Program-made: the position numbers and the translations under genes
In this document: piece after piece, positions 48,535 to 60,943 of the stretch
How the letters are laid out: each line of letters begins with the position of its first letter
How positions within the stretch are numbered: position 1 is the first letter of the stretch
Notes under the pieces: model-generated
Database searches by the model: none
Told to the model about the DNA's origin: nothing
Seen by the model: the letters and a program-made list of their open reading frames with translations, nothing else
Source: Mesaphorura yosii
Taxonomy: Eukaryota > Arthropoda > Collembola > Poduromorpha > Tullbergiidae
Reading direction: 5' to 3'
Assembly (NCBI GenBank): GCA_009869945.1
Contig: WIXG01000300.1
Coordinates: 32,982-96,981, forward strand
Length of the DNA: 64,000 nucleotides

Positions 48535-51500
48535 CAGAAGAGGTTCAACAGTACTGTGCAATGCCTGTAGAAAGGCTTTCAATTCAAAGGAGCCTCGTTA
48601 TAATCGTTTTTCGCAGTATAACCTTCAAATCAAATGAACTTATCATCAAATTCGCCGATAATGGCAGGAGTTTGTGTTGAAAGATTTCCAAGGAAGTGTT
48701 TTGTACTCAAGTTGTTCTCTTCGCTAACGGTGTTCTTATTTGAGGATAGGGAAATGCAAACGAACCCCGCACCTATTTAGTACATGTTGTACTCGGATAA
48801 ACTAAGGTGATGTTGACACTTTTGCCGACATTTATTCGCTCTAGAGAGGTCTACCCACATTTTGCAAATATTTCCAAGCTCACGAGCGTTCCAACAAGTT
48901 CCAGGATCCAGAATACGAACTCCGGCATTATGGACATATCGGAAGTTATTGTGCAAATGGTCACCGCATTAGATCGAATCATCTTCCTAAATGAGGAGCA
49001 TCAGTTAGTTGAACGCGAAATCGTTCACTGTCATCAGAGTGCATTTTGGGTTTCTGGTAATGAAATGTATGAGTGTGCAATGTGTCGCAAAAACTAACAA
49101 CTCCTACTCCTTAACTCCTCATGTTCACACCAGCGTACGCTAATCTACCCACAATCCTAATTAATACATCACCATCAGCACCACTGCTTCGAAGGAATGG
49201 AAACTTTTCAAGATCATTAAGAGCTAAAAATGGAAATAGAAGCCGCCATACCTGTCAATGTTTACCTTTTCTACAGGTTTAGAACCGCAGCTTGAAGCTC
49301 ATGTACTGTACTGGAAACGCAGGGAACTTGATCACTGAAACCATCTGACAAGTATCATGTTTAATGATGATCAACATGCGTAAGACTTTAGCTTCTCCTG
49401 TTAGCAGCAGATCAAATCGGATGTTTGATCTTTGCCTTGAAACAAAGTATTCTATTTCACATCCATTCTATGGTTTGCGGGTGATGAAACTGAGTAACAG
49501 TCTTGTCGATCTGTTTTCAAAACAAGAATCCGAACCATAAACGTGACGTGAAGCCAGCTAAGTCACTGGCTGATGTGCTGCAAAAGTTTAATCTAATATC
49601 TTCCTAATTACTAATTGACCCTGCGACCAAGCTGCAAATCCCAGTTCAGGTGAAAGTACTCTTTGAAGTCATTCGTTAATTTGTAATTGGGTCCACGAGT
49701 TGATTGATGTTATTATCACAACGGGCGTTAATTGAATCTTTCTGTACGGTTTACTCTGTTGCAGACTTAAGAATTTAAAGAAAAGGAATTAGTTTGTGCG
49801 AAAGAGTGCGAATATTGCGCGACGAGGCAGGTTGATTTAAACCTTCTATTTACTCAGTGAATTAACTGGTTTCCGTACCTCTTATTGACTCTTCTTTCCT
49901 TCGAGCAATGAAATCTTATGGACCTCGAGCTTTCGTTTGCCAATTAAATGCACGCATTACACGAAAGTTCATGAACTCTAAGCCTAAAATACTTAAGCAA
50001 TGGTTAGTGGCAAGTTTCGTCACCGGTAACATTTGTATGTACCACAGTACAATGTACGCAAGAAAACAAACACAAGTACGCCTCGGAGAAGAAGGCTCGG
50101 ATTGAAAACACGGCATGCAATTATCGGTAATGGAATGAAATCCTTGCCTCAATATTCCTTATATGCCATGTAGTTTGTTGTAGCAGTTAGCAAACTACAT
50201 TTGTTCAGGTGATTCGCGTCCCACAGAAGCCCACTTTCTCCATTCATCGACGGTCGTTAATGTTGTTCTTCTCTTATCCTGTAACAAGTGCTTTTTCAGC
50301 ATGAAAGCATATGGAATCTGCATAACAAATGAATTAAACTCTGGGGATGATCAATAAGTGCAAATTCACTGCATAGAGACGCGATCCTTCTTAACCTCGA
50401 AATCGCGAATCGGAGATCGAGATCCTGCCTGCTCTGGCTTTGCTCAGTGACTCTCAGAACAAAATCGTGCTGAGTAGAACTTGCAAAATTAAAAAAATCG
50501 ACGACTGCTATTGTACTACTGCATACTGCTTCGGTGGAGAAATTCTGCAAATATAATTCGTGTGTTTTGCAAGTCGGGTAGAATATGCTCATTATGAATA
50601 TTACCATGCCTCTCACGCCAGATTTATGTTCATTTCTGCTTTTGCTTGCTATATGCGCATTCATGAAAATAGAGGCCAAGACAGAGTCGTTTCCAAGTTC
50701 TGCCAAAATGGAATGACAATAACGTTAAAAGGTTTATATGCCAAAGAATTGGCAAAACCTTCAAATCGAAATGAAACGGAAAAGTGTGCAGTTGTGCAGC
50801 ACTTGGTTCAGTACAATCCAGGGAGAGGCTATAGCTTTAATACTCCTTAATTCTACATGAAGGAGCGGATGGGCCAGTGGTAGTTGCAGAAGTGAGGATC
50901 AAATTGAGACGGAGACCAGCGTAGAACAATGTATGTAGCGAATGAAATTCGACCAGTAAACAACAACAACGCATTCCATCGTCTGGCCTGTTTTGCGTAG
51001 AACGCGAATGCTGGGGGCCCAAACGGGAAACGAAGAGCCAAACAATGTATACGCGTCGCATGCATGCGAACTGTTGAGCGCCCATGTGCTCGGTGCTCCT
51101 GCACGATCGTAGCGAAATAAAGAGTTGGCACATTGCCATTTCATCTTCAGTTTGTATTTAGCAGTTGTGGAGTGAACATGCACGACGAGACTCGCTTTCT
51201 TCAAAACACTTGTGCTTGTGTGCCCATGGGTGGAGCGTTGCTGGCGGAGGCAGAAGACACTTTTTGATATAAAGTGCTGCTTAGTGCATTGCACATTGAT
51301 ACTTGATGATACGTTTATAACATTCCTTCTAAGTTCACAAATGTGAGTGAATCGAATCTCCATTTTCATCGCACTCGCCTTGAGACCGTGATACTGAATA
51401 AATCAAGCCACACACGAACACGATACCACACAACGCAAACAGGAATTCTTCAAACAGTGAGGACTTCATGTGGTTTATGGCAATGCAGACGAGATCACAG

Positions 51501-52684
51501 ATTTCTTAAGGAGATTGGTCACTGAATTAATTCTTATGTAACATCTAGCATCCACCAACTACGCCGCGACGCGCCATTGCTGCGTCTCATGCGCGTACTT
51601 TTGAAATCTTCCGTTCTGAGACGCTTCTCAGTGGATTAGGCTTGTAAATTACGAATCTGCATTCAATTTGGCCTCATCAACGTTGCCAACGAAGCGTCAC
51701 AACCGCAAATTGCATTACAGAGACGCGAACGTGACTGTAGCTAACCAGCTCAGCAGAACAACAATAACAAGAGACGGGCAACCCCAAGTCCCATCGTATG
51801 ATGATGGTCGCAACTCTTTGAAAACATCATTTTCCTCATAATTGAAGACAACACATTCGGCCGTTGCCATTGCCAAACTTGCAACATTGTTTCAGTTTCA
51901 CTCACTCTTCAGTGTCCAAATGAGCTTCCTTTTTCTCGCACCAGCTTCGCGAGCAGGCAACAATACATGCAGAGATCCTACAAGTTGGGAAATTGAGATA
52001 CAAAGTAATATGAATACGTCAGCTGCGCCCGTGAACTAGCTGTGATTGAACATATCTTAAATTGCCAAATTATACGTTATATATGCACCTATTGGATTGC
52101 ATTTTGTATGTAAATGGGGGCTAGGAGTTCAAAGTGAACATCACGATCCCTAAATATTTGTAAACAAAACATTGCCATTTGCAATCGTCGAAGTTTGAAC
52201 CTGCTTTGGAATTAATTAAGGGTAACCGTAAATAGAAACCTTCATTTGGAGAACAAATTCGCTGCAGTTACCAGTTACCACGTGCCATTTCCATCTCAGT
52301 CTCCTCCACATCATCTCTGTGTCTCTATTCATCCGATTCGTAGCAATCGGCAATTGGCAGTGTAAAACTATTAAATGGCCGTTAATTTGCAGTACAATTT
52401 AACCTACTGTATGAATGAACATTGTTGCTAATTGTGTGCGGTGATAAAAAAGACATAAACAACACACTTGTATGGACTATAAAAAGTGCGTAATAATCTC
52501 GAGTCTCGACGTCCCGCAGCCAGCCAGCCACAACACAACTAACAGGCAAGTCTAAATTTAAGAGTTGAATGCACTTCACTTACTGTACTCCACTTTTGTA
52601 CTCTGAGTGCTGGGCCGATAGTGCGTCGTGTCTCGTCAGCGACCTCAGTTCGGTAAAATATTTGTTCAGGAGGCAAACAATGTG

Positions 52685-52707
52685 TCGATATCCTCGATAA
52701 TCGATAG
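52685..52707. promoter_or_regulatory. Triple TCGATA motif cluster
   Basis: TCGATA occurs three times in 23 bp (starting at 52685, 52694 and 52701), partly as overlapping ATCGAT/TCGATA palindromes. In Drosophila, clustered CGATA motifs bind BEAF-32 and DREF and mark promoters or boundary elements; extending that to this organism is inference. Confidence 0.3.
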
Positions 52708-55700
52708 CTGTACACGAAGAGACCCGTTGAGAGATTGGTATTTGGCTCGTGATACTGCTAGTGATTTGATTTGCAGAAACGTAAACACAGACGGCAGGGT
52801 TGAATAACACCTACGTACTCGTATTCGCACTGTTTATTGTTCTCCCAACCTGTCGGCTCACTACGGTGCGTCGTGCGTATCGCGTGAATGTGTACATTAG
52901 TCTAGCCACGTGCTTCGAAGGACTCCGTCAGTCAGACTCGGAGCAAAATCTATAAATATTACTAGTGAACATAAAAATCGGCTGTGTTAAAAATACTCAT
53001 CTTCGCATTCGCAATTTGGCTGGGCTTAGCTTATCCAGGAAAGGAGAAGGAGTAAGAACTCCATTATAATGAACTGTCGATGCATGATTATCATGTGCCA
53101 GGTAAACACAAATCATATTTACCGAGTTCATTTTGCCGGACGAGATGAGATTAGGGAAGCGTAGTGCAGAGCGAACGACGAACTTAAAGCTTGGAATGTC
53201 ATTTGTATTGAACGCGACGCAGGAAGTTCGTCTTCCTTTCGTCTGATGATCGTGCTTTTTGCCATCACTCATCCTGTAACAGTCAAATTGATTGACAACC
53301 GTTTTACTCTTTCTCGGTCGTCAATCATTACTGTACGGACACGAGATACAAAGTTACATGGGATGAGCATTAGCATACGTAAGTCATTGCTGCTGAGAGA
53401 GACAAGACGCAAAACACACAATTCGCAAAAATCGAATGAACTGCGAACTGCTTTAGGAAGCGGCTCGGCCTGGTGCATCGAGTTGCTGCCATGAATCAGA
53501 TGCACCTGTAAATTTCCGTACATGCAAGTAAATAGGAAATTGCCTATTACGCACTACGCGTTTTGCAAGGAAACAGCCCACAATTTGAAGTAAATCAAGT
53601 TTCCCAGTGTGGGTGATAATTGAAGTCATTGAATCTTTAATCCGAGAATTATTTGCCTTGCGCATGGCACTGCAAACCGTTGCTGATGTTGCTAACTCTT
53701 GCTGTGCTCTGGGACTGTCTGTTCGTTCCTGGTGCGGTATACACGCACTGTGCTATGCATAGAACCAGTGCGAGTCCTAAGCAAAGTTCAAATAACTCCA
53801 AATCCATTCAAGACGCAAGCACCAAGCACATATGAGTACACTGCTACACTGCACTGAAAGCCGTGCCAGGCCGTATAAATGCGATTTCATTAAAATACTC
53901 ATCCATGAAAGCATGCGCATGCTTCAATAATACGAAGAGAATTGTCAACTTTCTGTGAAACTCTTGATTATGGCTTCCCTTTCTGGCTATGGCTACTATG
54001 GCTCGCTTGTCTCTTACTCAAATTAATGACTTAACTTGTATTGACTCTTGATTCCTTCTTTGCTCTCTCGCTTCGGGTTCGTGAAATGTGAAGACGAGTT
54101 TAAGTGCGAGATGATGAAAAAATATAAGTGACTCTTTTACGTGCATGCATGAAATGATTGATAATACAAAGCCAAGATTCGAATTCAGTTCGATTCGAAA
54201 TTGTTGGAGCATTTTTTCTGTCTTCTTTAAAATCAATAATTCACACACCAGCTGAAACCAGCCGACCCTGTCAGCGAACAGAGTCGTTGTGTTCCCAGTT
54301 CTTCTAACGCGCTTGTTTGGGGCTCAACTCCCGTTCAAGGTGGGTGATAGTTTCGGAGCCGGAATGCAAATTGTCGGTCACATAGTTGACAGAGTCTAAA
54401 TGCAGATGGACAGGCTGAGTAATTTGCAAAATGTAGAAATGAGAATGGGAACGTGTGACTTGAGTTTCCATCAACCAAGAAACATGACACGAATGACACA
54501 CCGCACTATCAACAATTCCTCGAAACTTGGGACTGGAATGTAATTAAATTAGTGCTTTGACTTCATGTTGCAATTTACTCACACCACAGCAGTAGCAGAG
54601 GCCCGAGCAAGCAAAAATCCTGTATCTGGTTAGGAATGTGCAAATGCGGTTTATGCGTTTTGAAAATTCACCTGAAACCTGAGTAGTGCGTATGTGATGT
54701 TAAGTCATCCTGGTTTCTGGGCAAAGTAATTAAGTCACGTTCATATCCAGGTTACGCATTCCTACAAGGTCATCTCTAAATTATTTCGTAGTGCCGCGTA
54801 AAGAAGAAGTCGTAAATGTGCACGAGTTCGTATTTGACGTGAGTTTTATCCGCATTGCGAAATAGTTTATGGGAGCTACGATGACACGAGTGACTGTGAC
54901 AAATCGGTTATTGTTCTGGGGCACCAGTAAACAAGGAAGTGCAGCTTCAATTCAAGTGCAAAGTCATGCTCATCGCTGCTGGCTTGAAAAGCGCGATAAC
55001 TTGCGAAAAATTCTAAAGGCGCTCTCCGAGAATTGTCGTTACGCATCACTCACGAACTGTATGATCAAAGTTTACTTTGGCCACGCTTATTTTCAGGAGA
55101 AAAACAATGTTTCCGAAGCTCATTAATTGAATGTTATTAGCTTCGCCTAGTCATTTCGCGAACTCAATACAGATATGCCGATCATTATGTCGTGCGTTTC
55201 TTTGAAATGCCAGGGAGAATCAATAACTGACAATCACCAGATGCAGTATAGAATTCTAAGAAATTCGTGTAGTCCAAGCTCTACTTCAATTTGCCTGCAT
55301 TAATTTCTGATTTTGGAGTAGAAATTGCCATTCAAATTAATTCGCCATTATCATTCCTCTAACATGTTTCGAATGCAAGACATTTTGGAAAATGGAATGA
55401 ATTGCAAATAGGGTTACGGCATCATCCAAAAAAGTTTCTATCGAGGCAAAGGTTGAACCGAGCATGCTGTGACTTCGCAATTTTTTCTAGGAGGGTATTA
55501 AAATTCTAACAATCCCCGTGCGTTCGTGAACATTTTGTTTCAGTTGTACCCTTCTTTTTGTTTTTGCGTCACTACCTATGACAAGGTTACGTTTTTCTGA
55601 ACTCGACGATGGAGCATATAATAATAATTTACAATTGACATGCAAAAAGCCACGAAGAAATTGTATGGTAATGTATGGGGTCTGAGCCAAGCCATGCAGG

Positions 55701-58700
55701 AAGGCAGGTACAAATAGCGTGAATATCCATGGAGACTTGCGCTGAAAGGTACGCAAAACATCAGGACCGAGAAAATTGTGCGTAGATTCAAGTAAGTGGT
55801 TGGAGGTTCGAGTCGAGTACATGTGCTTCACTTACTCGCTAATTCCTCACTGAACTGCTTAGCGCTCCTATTCATACCCTCACAGTGGTGAAGGACTTGC
55901 GTGCGCGTGCGTACTTTTGCAAAATGTAAACAACCCAACTGACACAGTTCATGTGCAAAATATGTCGGAAAAGGGGTTCTATTCCAGCAACAACAAATAC
56001 CTACAATCAGTTACTCTTCTATTGTTCTGGGTACCACGACGTTGCCATTAATAATAACAACGGCCATAAACTGAGTTTGTTTACGGTAGTGTGGAGCGAA
56101 CCTCGGTTAGACTCAGAATTCGTCATTTGGCTGGCCGCGTGCACAATCCACAAAAATACATCGCAATAAGCACTAACAACAATGAGCAAAAAACAAGTTC
56201 TTTTTTGAACGCTGCTGAGTACATGCAATCCGACTCACACTCATCCATGACTATAATCGTAATTACTCCACTGCGCATTACGCCCAACCACCAACTTGCT
56301 GAACGTGCGAGTCTAGACGGCTAAAACTAATTTCTCGATTGATACTGAACTGTATTAAACTCATTGAAGGTTGTGGTCACCTCAACTGACGTAAGATGCG
56401 ATCGCACCATTCATGTCAATGGCTGAATGGTTCCCTGACTTTTGTCTTTCTACGCTCGTTTTCTGAAACCACAGGCAAGATTTGACAATGGCACAGAACC
56501 CCAGAATTTACTCGTAATCGTTTTCGATCAAGACATGAAAGCCTTTTTCTAAATTACATTGCGCACTCAGTCTCCGACATAAAACCCAGCAACACAGATA
56601 AACGTCAAGCTCTCACCTAAAAATTATATTAGATTAACCTTGAGCTTCAGCCTGTACCGTTTTGCTGGCTGCAGCTTAGCGTTATGTGAATGTCTAACAA
56701 TGGCTTAGTGGCCGGCCAGAGTTTCACTTTGGGTTTTTATTTTTACGACCGGACATTATTCAGTTTTACAGCGCAAGCCTGCAGGATCGGGGAGAAGATT
56801 ATGCAATAAGCGTAAAACTTTTTCTCCCGCTTTGCCAAATATTTGCACCGTTGTTGTTGGCTTGGACTTTCCGTCGCTTATTTGCACTGTTTATCCAGTG
56901 AAAATTTAAGTCACAGGCAGGGACCAGCGTAATTCAGTACTTCGTTTAATGCAACGGTGCTCTAACAAGCACATATCGTGTGGAACAAAGTGCTGTGGAG
57001 CGAAGTTGTAAAACCTTAAAAATCAAGTCGTAAAACAGGATAAACCTTTTTATGTACCAATGCAGACGAAAACAACAAATAATGAATGAAAAGAATTTTG
57101 AGCTGGAAAATTTGCAATACGACTACGTACAGGAAGAGGGAAATTGGACCTTCCTTCTCTGCTCATCTTGCATCTTGACCTGACACACCACCGCCGCTCG
57201 GATTTCAGCTGCTCAAGGCCATTTCTATACTCAGGAATATCGCATTTCTCCTTTCTCGCTTAGCTTGGTGCACCTTGTGCAATAATCCTTACCCAAATAG
57301 CAAAAGAACACCTAAAAATTGCAAACTCTGAGCATTTTTAGCATTCTCTACTGTTGCGTTGTAAACATGAATTCTTGATATCCTTTGTAATAAAGTTTTC
57401 CACAATTTAGCGAATTTGGGTCAATTCAATGGCGCAAGAGATAAATTCCCACTTTAAATTCCATTCTTTACTAGCGTATCATCACCACGCTGAGACCATG
57501 CCACTGCCACTGCCGCGTCCACCAGTGCGAAAATGCGTGCATGATTGCAAGCCATAACGTTTCCAACACATGTCCCACGCTGGTCGTGATTCTAACACTT
57601 GACTGTGGCTCTGAATTAAGCAGCGAACTTTTTTTGTGTTGAGATTTGTCTGCATTGCAGCTGTTACTTGCAATTTCTCCCTGTTCATAATCCGCTCTCT
57701 TTTGTTTTATCGAATATGAAAAGGCAACGTCATATTTGAGATTATGCTCAATTCTTGCCACCCAGCACGCATACACTTCAATAAAATATTCCTGAATCTA
57801 GTGTCGCCTTTAAGATCGCACATTTTGCAAAAAGTTGCAACGTAAACGGACGCACAACGCTGACGAAGCCGTCTTTGTCTTGAACAATTCATATCTGGCG
57901 TCCAAATGCGATGAACCATTGAACCAGTAGTTATGAGCATAACCAGAAGCCGTAAAGGATCGCCACGGTCCAACGAGATAGGAAACCCAAAATTAGCTGC
58001 AGCGTATCCAGTTTGCGTAATTTGAATTCATGTCGAGAGTTGAGAGGGCAAGTGGTGATGGTAAAAGTCATAAACCATAATCATCTGCGACATCACAGCA
58101 CCCAAGAGCCAAGCCGGGCTGAAATTATGAATGGTAATTATGTCGTCAGCATTAGCTTCGCCTGGCCTCCATGAAAACGCGGTTTTCGAGAATTGCGCCT
58201 AAGAGTACCGATTGCGCGGTTCAACAGGATAATGATGAGTTTGTAAGTGAAGCTCTCCTAATAATATTTATGTGTTTGACCTTGCTCCCCACCATCAATG
58301 ATCAGCGCTGCGGGAGTAAGAAGATAGACAGCCCAAGACAAGAACACAGAAGTTGACGAAACGATAATTATGATGATAATCCACTTGATATAAGATGTTA
58401 TTTACAGACAGATGTAAAGGGGCCGTTTGTAAATACGTCCACTGCGTAGAATTGAAAGAATCTTGGTGGTTAATATCTTGTAGTTGTAGCTTTACGTCAC
58501 GACTAATTTACTCGGGTGGAAATTTTTATAACCAGCGACCAACTAAGCTAAAGTTGTAGTCAACATGTCATATTGCTGACTTTGACTTTTCCAGTGGCTC
58601 CTGACATTCCCACAACATTGTTCATTTATGATACTGATAAATGTGTTCACGCAAAATCTGAGCGTAAGATTAAGATTCTGTATCAAGAAAAAGAACGACG

Positions 58701-59598
58701 CTCCAGGCTCTGGGGTATTCAACTTTAAATGTGGAAATACTCTGCATTGCATAACTCAAAACATTTCCAATTACGTTAATTCGTTTTTATTCCTGCTAGG
58801 TTTTGGAATCTAAAATGGTGGAGGTACTTGCCACTTGTTTACACGAGCGAGCAATTTCACGCGCGTGGAGAATATCTAGAACTCACGAGACGACAGACTT
58901 CGCATAAGAATAATTAATTTTAGTTTGTGCTAGATCTTCGCGATGACGTGTTAGTTAGGTCAGAAGTCAAACAAACATGACAAAAAAGTCACAAAGTTAG
59001 CAAAAAAACGGAGTATGTTTTAATGTGGCGGTACCCACTCTGTTAATACAGTTTCTCAAGAGCCCATTTGCCCTCTCAAGATCTGAGCTAGAGCGAATAA
59101 CTAAAATCCTCCAAATCGATCGCCAACGCGTGCGCGATTCGTAAAATCTTAAACTTTCATCTCAAATATGATTTGTGTACGTCAATCGAGTCCAACTCCT
59201 ACTGTATAGGAGGAGAAGAGAACACCAGGAGGCACAACGCAACTCATTAATTTCAGACATGTATTTGAGTGACAGTGTAAGATTTCACGACTTTGAAGAG
59301 ATGCTCGGAGTCAAAGGACTAACTTCCCGTTCCCCTACTATGATTTCCTGTTCTTTAACAAATGAGAAGGCTATTGATATTGATTTGTCGTTCGCAACAT
59401 TATTAGCAACATCCTACATAAATGGATTCTGTGCCAGGGCCACGCAGTGAGAGTAAAAATTTATTCATTAGCTGCAACTGAAATGTCAATAAGCGCTCCA
59501 GCTGACTTTCCCCGGGCAACAAATGCAAGTGCGGGAAAATTCCCGAAACTAATGAAGATTTTTCAGGCATTTTTGATTTGAGAAAAAATTGCGACTTG

Positions 59599-59643
59599 AT
59601 CCCCGTATCAACGTACATCCCCGATTTTTGGCATCAACGTACA
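59599..59643. repeat. Short direct repeats
   Basis: ATCAACGTACA occurs at 59607-59617 and again at 59633-59643 (26-nt spacing). ATCCCCG occurs at 59599-59605 and 59617-59623. It is a small interleaved repeat of unknown meaning. Confidence 0.5.
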
Positions 59644-60759
59644 AATAAACATTGTGCGCAATAGAGTAGGAGTCGTCGTTCCATTCATATTTCGTTGTTT
59701 TTCGTAACTATAAGCATTCGTGGGTCATGTATTTGCATTTAGGTTTACAACAGTATTATTTAGCCGGCTACCAAGAGCAGACTGCGTTGCATGACAAGTC
59801 TGGTGATTAGTCAACGCTCAACGCATTTTTGTATAAAAGATGTGTCGCCAAAAATTAAGCGCAGTTGAAGAATTAATGTCTTCTCTTACGTATATGTAGT
59901 TGCAATCCAAAAATTGAGCCGACCTTGACGGAGCAAGCTTCGCGACGCATACTTAACCCAAACACTAGTTTATGATGCACGCGTTAAGCAGTAGAACGCC
60001 AGAAGCCAGGCTAGACAAAAAATTCGCAGGCGATGGACGGCGTGGCTAGACTAGGCTCATGAATAAAATGATTGTGTCTCGCAATTGATCTCTTTATCGG
60101 TTCTCAAAAAGTGAATCCATGGTTTAAAGAAACTGATTGTATTCCCCTTCACGTGGAGTCCCGAATCACACCCAGCTGTTAAATTATGTCTTAATTCGAA
60201 TTGAATCAAGAATTGCTTAATTTTATTTGAATGAATTAGACTCTTCAATTCTCCTTATAAGTTCAGCAGAGAAGAATTTTGGTGGTCAGTTCACTCTTTT
60301 GTGCACACCCTAACTTTTAAGCAAAGACAGAACAAAGGTGCTTTTGCAGCAAAAAAAATAGACAGTGTTTATTGTTATTGTTGAGAATTTTATAGCCTTT
60401 ACGTGTATGAGATGCCAAAATGGATAAGCTTTGTCCCAACTCATTTGCATAACTAGTATTGGTATTAATATTACGCGCCGCACTGCAGCAAGCGATACTA
60501 GGCGTACTGTTGTGTGTAATTATATAAACTATCCATACTCCACCACATCACACTGCATAGTATACTTGATTATGAGATTAGTCGCGAATTTTGGTGTGAC
60601 TCTTTAGCATTGAGAAGAGTCAACAAAAAGCTTGTTCTTGAGTGGGGCTTGATTCGAGGTGTTTGACCATCGGTTGCGTTGTGGTTTGCTTTCTTGTGGG
60701 TAATGGCGCAGCTAAATTTATCAGCCAAGCACGCACCTTTATAGAAACTATGACCATTT

Positions 60760-60768
60760 TATATAAAG
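60760..60768 (+). promoter_or_regulatory. TATA box of the right-edge gene
   Basis: TATATAAAG followed by GCC is a near-consensus TATA box 184 nt upstream of the signal-peptide ATG at 60944. Transcription would begin near 60.79 kb. An out-of-frame ATG at 60792 opens a 53-codon upstream frame unless the leader is spliced; TTGATTCCAG at about 60849-60858 could be an acceptor of a 5' UTR intron. Confidence 0.45.
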
Positions 60769-60943
60769 GCCTAAATTAATGAGGAAAACAAAATGCGCCA
60801 GTTCCAGTCTCGGTTTCTGTTCCCGTGTCTAATTTTGTCTCTTTGTTTTGATTCCAGATTTCGCAAGCATGAGCCACGGATTCAGATTCAGATAGTACCC
60901 TTCACCATTGCTGCCCAGCAACTTACAATGGACAACGCTGTTA

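Larger units (their letters stand above)
46727..60756. other. Long intergenic region without a supported gene
   Basis: Fourteen kilobases with only short, overlapping frames. Its left end should hold the TRPT1 promoter. Notable points are a coding-looking relic at 48.3-49.1 kb, a triple TCGATA motif at 52685-52707 and an 11-mer direct repeat at 59607/59633. Some of it may be upstream regulatory DNA or 5' non-coding exons of the gene that begins near 60.8 kb. Confidence 0.5.

Noticed and set aside
50837-51369. Three overlapping minus-strand frames up to 156 codons
   Set aside because: All three frames are open at once, none has domains, and codon choice does not favour one; typical of a stop-poor patch.
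59175-59450. 91-codon plus-strand frame
   Set aside because: No ATG with good context, no motif, no splice partners found.
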